Positions 7,796 through 14,258 of a stretch of DNA of 15,587 nt are shown piece by piece (the first letter of the stretch is position 1; each line of letters starts with the position of its first letter). The stretch is from NCBI GenBank assembly GCA_035648595.1, contig DASRLH010000160.1, positions 1 through 15,587 on the forward strand, written 5' to 3'. The translations under genes and the position numbers were made by a program. Below the pieces are notes generated by a model that worked only from the letters and a program-made list of their open reading frames with translations, searched no databases and was not told the DNA's origin. Source of the stretch: RYN-428 sp035648595 (GTDB lineage: Bacteria > Planctomycetota > Phycisphaerae > Tepidisphaerales > Tepidisphaeraceae).

Positions 7796-7804
7796 CCCAA
7801 ACAA

Positions 7805-9724
7805 ATGCCAGACCTCCGCGAGCACCTCCAAAATCTATTCGGCCTGGACGACTTCCGCATTGCGCAGCGCGAGGTGATCGAGGACGTGCTGAGTGGCAAG
7901 GACGTGTTGTGCGTCATGCCGACCGGGGCCGGCAAAAGCCTCTGTTACCAACTGCCGGCGGCGATCAGCGACGGGCTGACGATTGTCGTCTCGCCGCTGA
8001 TTTCGTTGATGGAAAATCAGGTGCAGCAACTGCGCGACGAGGGAATCCCGGCCTGTTTCCTCAACAGCGCGCTGAGCCCCGGCCTGCGGCGGCAGGTGAT
8101 GGCGGAGCTGGAACAGGGATTCAAGGGATTGCTCTACGTCGCCCCCGAGCGGTTCGCGGCGGAGGATTTTCAGCAGCTTATGCCGCGCCTTCAGCCGGGG
8201 CTGTTCGCGGTGGACGAGGCGCATTGCGTGAGCCAGTGGGGGCATGATTTTCGGCCCGAGTACCTCCGGCTGGGCAGCGTCCGGCAGAAACTGGGCTCAC
8301 CGCCTTGCATCGCGCTGACCGCCACCGCGACCGATGATGTGCGTGCCGACATCATTCACCAGCTTGGCCTGCGCGAGCCGACGGTTGTCATCACCGGGTT
8401 TGACCGCACGAATCTGTCCTACCAATGCCGTCGCATTTCCAAGGCGGCGGAGAAGGCGCCCGAGTTGTCGCAGCTTTTGCGCGCCGAGCCGGGCAGCTCG
8501 ATCGTGTACTGCGCCACGCGCAAGGCGGTGGATGAAGTGACGTCGCTGCTGGCGTTGGCGTTGAAGGATCGGCCGGTTTTTGCGTATCACGCGGGGATGG
8601 ATCAGGCGGCGCGGACGGCGAATCAGGAACGGTTCATGAACACGCCGCGCGCCGTCGCCGTGGCCACCAACGCGTTCGGCATGGGCATTAACAAGCCCGA
8701 TATCCGCCTCGTGGTTCACTACAACATCCCCGGCACGATCGAGGCTTACTACCAGGAAGCCGGCCGCGCCGGCCGCGACGGCCTGCCCGCCCGCTGCGTG
8801 CTGCTGTTCACGTATAAGGACCGCTACACGCAGCAGTTTTTCATCGACAACATCGGCCAGGACAATCCCAATGCCAACCCTAAGGTGATCGCCGAGCTGA
8901 AGGAACACGCCACCACAAAGCTCGAACTGGTGATCCGCTTCGCCCAGACGCACCGCTGCCGCCGGCAGATGATCCTGGCGTACTTTGGCGATGACATGGA
9001 AGTGACCGGGTGCCAGTGCGACGTCTGCCGGCGCGGGCGGGGAACGAGTGTGGACGATGCCGGGCCCGTGGAAACGGTGGTCATCAGCGATGAAGTGGTG
9101 ATCCTCTGCAAGCAACTTCTCTCGGCAATCGCGCGGCTGCAAGGAAAGTTTGGCGTGGGCGTGGTTGCCGAAGTTCTGGCGGGCAGCGACAACGAAAAAA
9201 CCGTGCGCTGGGGCTTCGACAAGCTCTCGGTCTTCGGCCTTCTCAAGGCGCATTCGATCAAGCGCATCGTGGCGATGCTGCATCGGCTGATGGAGGCGGG
9301 CCTGGCCCGCCAGCGCGATCCCGACGGCGTGAAGTTCCGCCCCGTCGTCGAACTGACGGCCGTCGGCGCCGCCGTCATGAAAGGCCAGCAGCTTCCGCCA
9401 GCCTCATTGGCGGACCTGGTCCCCCGGCGATCGGCGCCGTCGAGCAACGCCAACTATCGCCGAATCGTGCCGGCGGGTCAGGAAGATTCCGCGGGCCCCC
9501 TGTCGTCCGAGGAAGAAGGCCGCTTCGAGCGATTGCGCGCCGTTCGCGCACAAATCGCCCGCGAAAAGCAGCTACCGCCGTACTGCATCTGCCACGACAG
9601 CACGCTGAAGCTGATCGCCCAAAATGTCCCCGGCGACGCGCGGACGCTGGAACTGGTGAAGGGGATGGGGCCTTATAAGGTGAAGATGTATGGGGAGGCG
9701 TTCCTGGGGGCGCTGCGAGAATAG
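7805..9724 (+). CDS. recQ: ATP-dependent DNA helicase RecQ
   Basis: This 639-residue 3'-5' helicase of superfamily 2 acts in recombination and replication-fork repair. Visible in order are the Gln-containing N-terminal motif (FRIAQREVI), Walker A MPTGAGKS (38-45), DEAH box (137-140), CVSQWGHDFRPEY (the RecQ aromatic-rich loop), motif III LTATAT (171-176), and motif VI QEAGRAGRDG (317-326). A zinc-binding region follows with Cys385, 403, 405 and 408, then a winged-helix RQC domain (about 430-530) and a C-terminal HRDC domain ending LVKGMGPYKVKMYG. Length matches bacterial RecQ. The open frame extends about 120 codons upstream through the gene relics, but conserved sequence begins at MPDLREHLQ, which sets the start at ATG 7805. 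The middle cysteine pair is CxC rather than the usual CxxC. Confidence 0.96.
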   Translation: MPDLREHLQNLFGLDDFRIAQREVIEDVLSGKDVLCVMPTGAGKSLCYQLPAAISDGLTIVVSPLISLMENQVQQLRDEGIPACFLNSALSPGLRRQVMAELEQGFKGLLYVAPERFAAEDFQQLMPRLQPGLFAVDEAHCVSQWGHDFRPEYLRLGSVRQKLGSPPCIALTATATDDVRADIIHQLGLREPTVVITGFDRTNLSYQCRRISKAAEKAPELSQLLRAEPGSSIVYCATRKAVDEVTSLLALALKDRPVFAYHAGMDQAARTANQERFMNTPRAVAVATNAFGMGINKPDIRLVVHYNIPGTIEAYYQEAGRAGRDGLPARCVLLFTYKDRYTQQFFIDNIGQDNPNANPKVIAELKEHATTKLELVIRFAQTHRCRRQMILAYFGDDMEVTGCQCDVCRRGRGTSVDDAGPVETVVISDEVVILCKQLLSAIARLQGKFGVGVVAEVLAGSDNEKTVRWGFDKLSVFGLLKAHSIKRIVAMLHRLMEAGLARQRDPDGVKFRPVVELTAVGAAVMKGQQLPPASLADLVPRRSAPSSNANYRRIVPAGQEDSAGPLSSEEEGRFERLRAVRAQIAREKQLPPYCICHDSTLKLIAQNVPGDARTLELVKGMGPYKVKMYGEAFLGALRE

Positions 9725-9804
9725 ATAGAAGCGAGAATGAACGCCGAACGGCCCGATGTTCACGATCCTTATTTCTGATGATGTTTTGACTCTTGCCTTT
9801 TGAT

Positions 9805-9840
9805 TTCTTGGCGTTCTTGGCAGCTTGGCGTTCTTGGCGC
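9805..9840 (+). repeat. TTCTTGGCG-type short tandem repeat, copy A
   Basis: The sequence consists of degenerate iterations of TTCTTGGCG with a variant AGCTTGGCG unit. It lies in the 198-bp recQ-rbsK gap. It is the reverse complement of the repeat type at 13259-13309. Open frames read through it produce low-complexity peptides and are not genes. Confidence 0.8.
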
Positions 9841-9910
9841 GGTTCTTCGCCCGATGGATCGTCATATACCGTGCCGCGTTTTTCCCGTTTCCTTTTCACC
9901 CGTCCCTCCT

Positions 9911-9916
9911 TACCGT
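9911..9916 (+). promoter_or_regulatory. Weak -10-like hexamer 6 nt before rbsK
   Basis: TACCGT fits only the TAnnnT skeleton, but it sits exactly 6 nt before the ATG at 9923, the same spacing as the perfect TATAAT before the gene at 13489. No Shine-Dalgarno sequence is seen. On its own this would be unconvincing. Confidence 0.25.
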
Positions 9917-9922
9917 CGATGC

Positions 9923-10885
9923 ATGCCCGATCCCCGGCCCATCGTCGTTATCGGCTCCGTCAACATGGATTTAGTGCTGCGCGCCCGGCGCATCCCCGCG
10001 CCTGGCGAAACCTTGCTGGGGGATAGTTTCATGACCGTGCCCGGCGGGAAGGGGGCGAACCAGGCGGTTGCCGCCGCCCGGCTGGCGCGAAAGGGGACTA
10101 CGGTTCATCTGGTGGCACGCGTCGGCGACGATGATTTCGGCCAACGACTGCTCAATGGACTGGAGCAGCACCACGTCAACACACGCCACGTCGTCATCAC
10201 CGAGGGCACGCCCAGCGGCATCGCCATGATCCTGGTGGACAAGCGAGGCGAGAACACCATCGTCGTCGCATCGGGCGCCAACGCCCGGCTTTCCCCGCAG
10301 GACATCGACGCCGCCGAGGGCATTATCGCGACGGCGGCGGCGGTGGTCCTGCAACTGGAAATCCCCCTCGCCACCGTCGCGCATGCCCTGGCCCTCTGCG
10401 AACAGCATGGCGTCTACACCATTCTCGATCCCGCGCCGGTGCCGGCCAAAGGCTTGCCGCGCGCGCTGTATGGGGTGGACGTGCTCACCCCGAACCGCCC
10501 GGAGGCCGAGGCGCTGTTGGGCGTTAAGCCGCGCCGCGATACGACGACCAAGCGGCCCGATGATCCCAAAATGGTGGCCAGCCGGCTTCTTTCGCGCGGC
10601 GCCAAAGCCGTGGTATTAAAGCGCGGGGGGCGCGGGGCTCTGCTGATCGACCGCGGGGGCGCGATCAAAGCGATCAAGGCAAACAAAGTGAATGTGGTGG
10701 ATACCACCGCCGCTGGCGACGCATTTACGGCGGCCCTGGCGGTGGGACGGGCGGAGGGGATGGAACTGGAACAGGCCGTGCGGTTTGCGTGCGCGGCGGG
10801 GGCGCTGTCGTGTCAGGCGTTTGGGGCGCAGCCGGCGCTGCCGGCGCGGGAAGCGGTGGATCGGTTAGCGGAAGAGGGGCGATAG
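9923..10885 (+). CDS. rbsK: Ribokinase (PfkB family carbohydrate kinase)
   Basis: The 320-residue cytoplasmic sugar kinase probably phosphorylates D-ribose at O5 using ATP. The PfkB signatures are present: GSVNMDLVLR near the N-terminus, the sugar-binding loop PGGKGANQAVAAARL (about 40-54), NTIVVASGANA, LTPNRPEAEALLG, VLKRGGRGALLI, and the C-terminal DTTAAGDAFTAAL with the catalytic Asp. DTTAAGD is typical of ribokinases, whereas many other PfkB kinases have DTTGAGD. A short basic insertion (KPRRDTTTKRPDDP) follows the NRPEAE motif. ATG 9923 is chosen because homology starts at once; the open frame upstream crosses the repeat tract. No ribose transporter or regulator adjoins it, so the sugar is inferred from the sequence family alone. 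Confidence 0.92.
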   Translation: MPDPRPIVVIGSVNMDLVLRARRIPAPGETLLGDSFMTVPGGKGANQAVAAARLARKGTTVHLVARVGDDDFGQRLLNGLEQHHVNTRHVVITEGTPSGIAMILVDKRGENTIVVASGANARLSPQDIDAAEGIIATAAAVVLQLEIPLATVAHALALCEQHGVYTILDPAPVPAKGLPRALYGVDVLTPNRPEAEALLGVKPRRDTTTKRPDDPKMVASRLLSRGAKAVVLKRGGRGALLIDRGGAIKAIKANKVNVVDTTAAGDAFTAALAVGRAEGMELEQAVRFACAAGALSCQAFGAQPALPAREAVDRLAEEGR

Positions 10886-10949
10886 CGTTGCTGGGGTTTT
10901 TTTGTGAGAGGGATGCTTAACTTCGAGGAGGTCAATGTAAGTGGGGGGA

Positions 10950-10972
10950 CATGGTCACTGAAAGTGACCATG
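10950..10972. repeat. Perfect 10-bp palindrome between convergent genes
   Basis: CATGGTCACT, loop GAA, AGTGACCATG forms a perfect 10-bp stem. It lies 65 bp after the ribokinase stop and 42 bp before the end of the converging minus-strand gene. Neither side is followed by a T-run, so it is not a standard intrinsic terminator. A T7 run at 10897-10903, just after rbsK, has no obvious hairpin before it. A G-run precedes the left arm. It may be a dispersed palindromic element. Confidence 0.7.
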
Positions 10973-11013
10973 CCGGCGAAGAGCGCGCAAAATGGGGGCG
11001 CGGGGAGCGCGGA

Positions 11014-11955
11014 TCATTTTCCGAAATTTGCGATTACGCGCACGTCTTCACCGCCCTGGATTTTAACGTCATGCAGTTTGAGCTGGCCGCCGGGGAAGCT
11101 GAAGAGGGGTTTGGTGGCGCCTTCGTATTTTTGCAATCCGGGGCGGATGAAGCCGACGATGAAGGGGCCCAGGGCGTGATCGCCGTCGCAGCGGAGATGG
11201 GAAACGCGGGCGTTCATTTGGTCATCGATGTCAACGTGGGCCGCGAAGCGCATGCCGGCTGGAATGAAGCCCACTTTGGTGGACAAATGCAGGCTGACAT
11301 CGATCGTGCGGCCATTGCGCGTTGTGATGGAAAGTTGCGCGGATTGGACGGTGATGCCGAACCGGTGCCCCCCCTCATTGCCTGAAAGCACGAGCAGGCG
11401 TTCCAGATCGGTGCGGCTGGCGCCAAAATCGAGCATCGCCGCGCCGGCATTATCGAGCATCAGCATGGGCCGGCCATGCGCATCATGTTCCAGATCGAGA
11501 ATGGCGTTCGAGGCGGTGACGCGCAGATTGATCTTGGCCTTCTCGCAAATCATTGGCCGCCCGTCAAACTCGAACTCCCGCACGGCGATCCGCCGTTCCA
11601 CATGGCCGGTGGGACGCAAGCCCGGTTCACCCTTGTGCCGATCGGGGTCCATGATTCCGCCAGCCACGTTCATGTAAAGCCGGCCGATCGCCGGGTATCT
11701 TCCATTGTCGGCGGTCACCTGGTCCCCGCCTTCCGGGAAGCGCAGATGAATCCTCCATCCCCGCCCCAAAGAAGCGACAAGTTGCTCCCGCGTGGCCGGC
11801 AACGGGCCGCTGCCCATCGGAAAACACAATGCGCCTTTCACGTCAAACCACGCCTTGCGTTTGTAATGCGCGGCATGGGACGGTGGGCTGGCAATCAAAC
11901 AAAAAAGAAGCGCCAGTGCCACGGTCCAACCTGGGTGACCGAGGAACATGCGCAT
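11014..11955 (-). CDS. Exported protein of unknown function
   Basis: The 313-residue product starts with a typical signal peptide (MRMFLGHPGWTVALAL and onward) with a likely cleavage after SPPSHA. I chose ATG 11955 because it places the basic and hydrophobic parts of that signal at the N-terminus; ATG 12003 would add 16 residues. The mature part is strand-rich. Its last third has alternating polar and hydrophobic stretches (ITVQSAQLSITTRNGRTIDV, GFIPAGMRFAAHVDID, GGQLKLHDVKIQGGEDVRV). This layout recalls the lipid-binding LmeA/DUF2993 or AsmA-like folds, in which amphipathic strands line a tube, but no diagnostic motif was recognised. It is divergent from ygfZ, separated by 115 bp, and converges on rbsK. 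No function is assigned; export is the firm point. Confidence 0.75.
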   Translation of the reverse strand: MRMFLGHPGWTVALALLFCLIASPPSHAAHYKRKAWFDVKGALCFPMGSGPLPATREQLVASLGRGWRIHLRFPEGGDQVTADNGRYPAIGRLYMNVAGGIMDPDRHKGEPGLRPTGHVERRIAVREFEFDGRPMICEKAKINLRVTASNAILDLEHDAHGRPMLMLDNAGAAMLDFGASRTDLERLLVLSGNEGGHRFGITVQSAQLSITTRNGRTIDVSLHLSTKVGFIPAGMRFAAHVDIDDQMNARVSHLRCDGDHALGPFIVGFIRPGLQKYEGATKPLFSFPGGQLKLHDVKIQGGEDVRVIANFGK

Positions 11956-12070
11956 TGGGCTATGAACACCCTTCGATGGACGCGATGAATTCAAATGGAA
12001 CATGCACTCGACTCCCAGGGGCCCGTTGCGCCTCGATCCGTGGCGGAATTATAGAGCCTAAAGTCAATCG

Positions 12071-13228
12071 ATGACCCAAGCCTCTCCCATTTCACCGGCA
12101 CTACCCAATCCATTGCGGGAATTACACGACAAGGCGAACGCTGAATTTCAGGCGTACGCGGCGTTGGAAATCGTCAGCACCTTCGGCGAGCCGCAGGCGG
12201 AATACGCGGCCATCCGAAAAGGCGCGGCGCTGCTCGATGAGCCGCAGCGCGGCAGCCTCGAACTCACAGGCCCCGATCGCCTCTCGTTTCTCAATAACCT
12301 GCTCACCAACCAAACCTGGGACAAAGCCACGAAAGCCGGCCTGACGCCGGGGCAGGGCGTTTACGCATTCTTCCTGAATGGCAAGGGGCGCATCGTCGCC
12401 GACATGCACGTGATCGAGCGCGGCGACCGCGCGTGGCTCGACATGGATGCGCGAAGCGTCGAATCCGTCCGGCAAGCCTTCGACAAGTATCTGTTCCGCG
12501 AGCAGGCGCAAATGAGCAGCCGGGTGGGCTCGCTGCACACGCTGTCAATTCATGGTCCGGGCGCGGCGCGGGTGCTTGGAGAGGCCTGTGAAGCCGCGAT
12601 TCCCGAGTTGCCGCAACTCGGATCCTGCGCGGCGCGGATGTTGGGCAATGATGTGGTGATCTGGCGGGATGATCCATGCGGGGTGCCGGGGTTTCACGTA
12701 GTGATCGACGCCGGCGCGGCGGCCGGCGTTTGGACGCAACTGATTTCGCGGTTTTGCGAGGTTCATGAGCATGGCCGCCGCCACCTTCGGCCGGCGGGTT
12801 GGGCGGCGTATAACGCCACGCGCATCGAAGGGGGCCGGCCGATCTTCGGGATCGACTTTGATGACTCGGTGCTTCCCGCCGAGACCGGCCAGCTTGAGCG
12901 CGGCGTCAGCTTCACCAAGGGCTGTTATCTAGGCCAGGAGATCGTCGCCCGCATGCACGCGCGCGGGCAGGTGGCCCGGCAAATTGTGGGCCTCCGCGTC
13001 GCCGACGACGCCCTGCCAATCGCCGGCACTCTGCTTTACGACGATCAGGACAATCAGGTCGGCGGCATTACCAGCAGCACGGTGTCGCCCGTTTTGTCTA
13101 ATGCCTGCATTTGCCTGGCATTCGTGAAGAAGAACTTCATTCCGGTAGGATCGCTGGTGAATGTGCCCGCCGAGGGGAAGATGCGAAAGGCGAGCGTGGT
13201 GGGGCTGCCGTTCATCGGTCGGGTGTAG
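12071..13228 (+). CDS. ygfZ: Folate-binding YgfZ/GcvT-like protein
   Basis: The 385-residue protein resembles the glycine cleavage T-protein but carries the YgfZ signature KGCYLGQE at 283-290, with the conserved Cys285. YgfZ family members use tetrahydrofolate to help assemble or repair iron-sulfur clusters in enzymes such as the tRNA methylthiotransferase MiaB; they are not aminomethyltransferases. The N-terminal GcvT-like fold is seen in RGSLELTGPDRLSFLNNLLTN (split over residues 60-80) and GKGRIVADMHV (104-114), and a C-terminal barrel domain follows the signature. Length is above the E. coli protein (about 326) but usual for other phyla. The start is ATG 12071; a TATAGA at 12050-12055 could be its -10. 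It is divergently transcribed from the exported protein at 11014-11955. Confidence 0.9.
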   Translation: MTQASPISPALPNPLRELHDKANAEFQAYAALEIVSTFGEPQAEYAAIRKGAALLDEPQRGSLELTGPDRLSFLNNLLTNQTWDKATKAGLTPGQGVYAFFLNGKGRIVADMHVIERGDRAWLDMDARSVESVRQAFDKYLFREQAQMSSRVGSLHTLSIHGPGAARVLGEACEAAIPELPQLGSCAARMLGNDVVIWRDDPCGVPGFHVVIDAGAAAGVWTQLISRFCEVHEHGRRHLRPAGWAAYNATRIEGGRPIFGIDFDDSVLPAETGQLERGVSFTKGCYLGQEIVARMHARGQVARQIVGLRVADDALPIAGTLLYDDQDNQVGGITSSTVSPVLSNACICLAFVKKNFIPVGSLVNVPAEGKMRKASVVGLPFIGRV

Positions 13229-13258
13229 GGACGCGATGGTCGTGGGTGGCCAGTATTG

Positions 13259-13309
13259 AAGAAAGCGCCAAGAGTGCCAAGACGCCAAGACGCCAAGAGC
13301 GCCAAGAAG
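13259..13309 (+). repeat. GCCAAGA short tandem repeat, copy B
   Basis: Five GCCAAGA units spaced 8-10 bp apart, with linkers C, GC or GT, form a small array starting 30 bp after the ygfZ stop. The array is the reverse complement type of the 9805-9840 repeat. Variation in linker length shows it is not a simple perfect microsatellite. Confidence 0.85.
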
Positions 13310-13405
13310 AAAACCCAATTCAATTTAGAACTCTGATATGGCGAATTTCACAGCCCCAATCCCGCACGCCTTCTTCCCCCGTGGGAAGGACGTCGATCTA
13401 TGTAG

Positions 13406-13425
13406 ACGCGGCGTCCCCGCCGCGT
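13406..13425. repeat. GC-rich perfect hairpin in the intergenic region
   Basis: ACGCGGCG, loop TCCC, CGCCGCGT makes a perfect 8-bp all-GC-core stem. It lies 63 bp before the start codon of the next gene, upstream of its -10 hexamer. No T-run follows. The surrounding 260 bp (13229-13488) otherwise hold only the GCCAAGA array and the promoter. The phrase GACGCGGCGTCCCCGCCGCG recurs in my memory of planctomycete-like genomes as a dispersed element, but I could not check this. Confidence 0.7.
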
Positions 13426-13476
13426 GCCTTCTCCAGAGGCGCAGCGCTCCCGAAAGCGACGGGTTGCTGCTTCGCG

Positions 13477-13482
13477 TATAAT
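13477..13482 (+). promoter_or_regulatory. Consensus -10 hexamer 6 nt before the start codon
   Basis: A perfect TATAAT is followed by CCCGTC and then ATG 13489. A start site about 7 nt downstream of the hexamer falls on the A of the ATG, which predicts a leaderless transcript. The first three bases after the hexamer (CCC) match those after the recQ TATAAT. No -35 consensus is seen. Confidence 0.55.
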
Positions 13483-13488
13483 CCCGTC

Positions 13489-14253
13489 ATGCCCGCTCAC
13501 GACTGGACCCGCATTTCCGCCGGAACCTTTCACTCGTTCCATCTCGGATGGATCGCGGAATTGACTCGCGCGCTCAACGGCGGGTTGCTGCCAGAGGATT
13601 ATTACGCCCTGGCCGAGCAGCGTACCGGGGAGTTTGAGCCGGACGTGCTGGCGCTGGAACGCCGCTCGGGCGATGAAGATGTTGCGCAAAATACCGGCGG
13701 GGGCCTGGCGCTGGCGGTGGCGCCGCCAAAAGCGCATGTGATGGGGGAAGTGGACGAGGCATCGATCTACGCGATCAAACGCCGCACCGTCGCCATCCGC
13801 CATGCCACCAACGACCGTATCGTGGCACTCCTGGAAATCGCATCCCCCGGCAACAAGGATCGATCGATGTCGGTTCGCCGCTTCACCGACAAAGCGGTCG
13901 CGGCTATTCAGTCGGGATATCACATGGTCGTGGTCGATCTGTTCCCACCCCGGGCCAACGATCCCGCCGGGCTGGGAAGCGCAATCTGGGAGGAACTGGG
14001 CGGCGGCCGTCTGCAATGGCCGGCGGGAAAGCGCCTGTCGGCCTCATCGTTTCGTGTCGCGGATCGCGTGCAATGTTACGCCGAGCCTTTCGCGCCCGGC
14101 GATTCGCTCCCGGAAATGCCGCTGTTCTACGATCCCGATTGGTATGTCAACTTGCCTCTGGCAACGACTTACGCCGCCGCGTATGAAGGCGTGCCGCGCC
14201 AATGGCGCCGCGTGCTCGATCTTCCGGCTACCCCGGACGTAATGTTGCAGTGA
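13489..14253 (+). CDS. Conserved unknown protein, HDWTRxxAGTFHxFH type
   Basis: The 254-residue protein begins MPAHDWTRISAGTFHSFHLG, then LLPEDYYALAEQ (about residues 36-47), PDVLALE, PPKAH, TVAIRHATNDRIVALLEIAS followed by PGNK (about 102-125), KAVAAIQSGYHMVVVDLFPP, PLFYDPDWYVNLPL and VPRQWRRVLD. This motif order is familiar from proteins of unknown function in planctomycetes and some cyanobacteria, sometimes listed as DUF4058-like. The PDV ... LLEIxSPGNK pattern resembles the core of Uma2-like PD-(D/E)XK folds, where a cleavage or binding site could sit, but activity is not established. The start is ATG 13489; the open frame upstream crosses repeats, and homology begins at MPAHDW. It is 5 bp from uvrA (or overlaps it if the GTG at 14250 is used), so the two may share a transcript. 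Confidence 0.8.
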   Translation: MPAHDWTRISAGTFHSFHLGWIAELTRALNGGLLPEDYYALAEQRTGEFEPDVLALERRSGDEDVAQNTGGGLALAVAPPKAHVMGEVDEASIYAIKRRTVAIRHATNDRIVALLEIASPGNKDRSMSVRRFTDKAVAAIQSGYHMVVVDLFPPRANDPAGLGSAIWEELGGGRLQWPAGKRLSASSFRVADRVQCYAEPFAPGDSLPEMPLFYDPDWYVNLPLATTYAAAYEGVPRQWRRVLDLPATPDVMLQ

Positions 14254-14258
14254 ATCTG

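Noticed and set aside
7433..7804. In-frame N-terminal extension of recQ by about 124 codons
   Set aside because: The extension crosses the gene relics on the other strand, shows no homology to RecQ, and conserved sequence starts at ATG 7805 right after a TATAAT.
8297..9283. 328-codon minus-strand frame opposite recQ
   Set aside because: It mirrors conserved helicase coding sequence, with no domain and a His/Arg/Ala-rich composition typical of antisense shadows.
9805..9865. Frames through the TTCTTGG and CCAAGA repeats reading as Leu/Ala/Trp-rich peptides
   Set aside because: Low-complexity translation of short tandem repeats; such frames are frequent annotation errors.
10897..10903. Intrinsic terminator for rbsK
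   Set aside because: A run of seven T is present, but no stable GC-rich hairpin directly precedes it.
13259..13309. CRISPR-like array
   Set aside because: The units are only 7 bp with 1-3 bp linkers. There are no spacers of the usual length and no cas genes.
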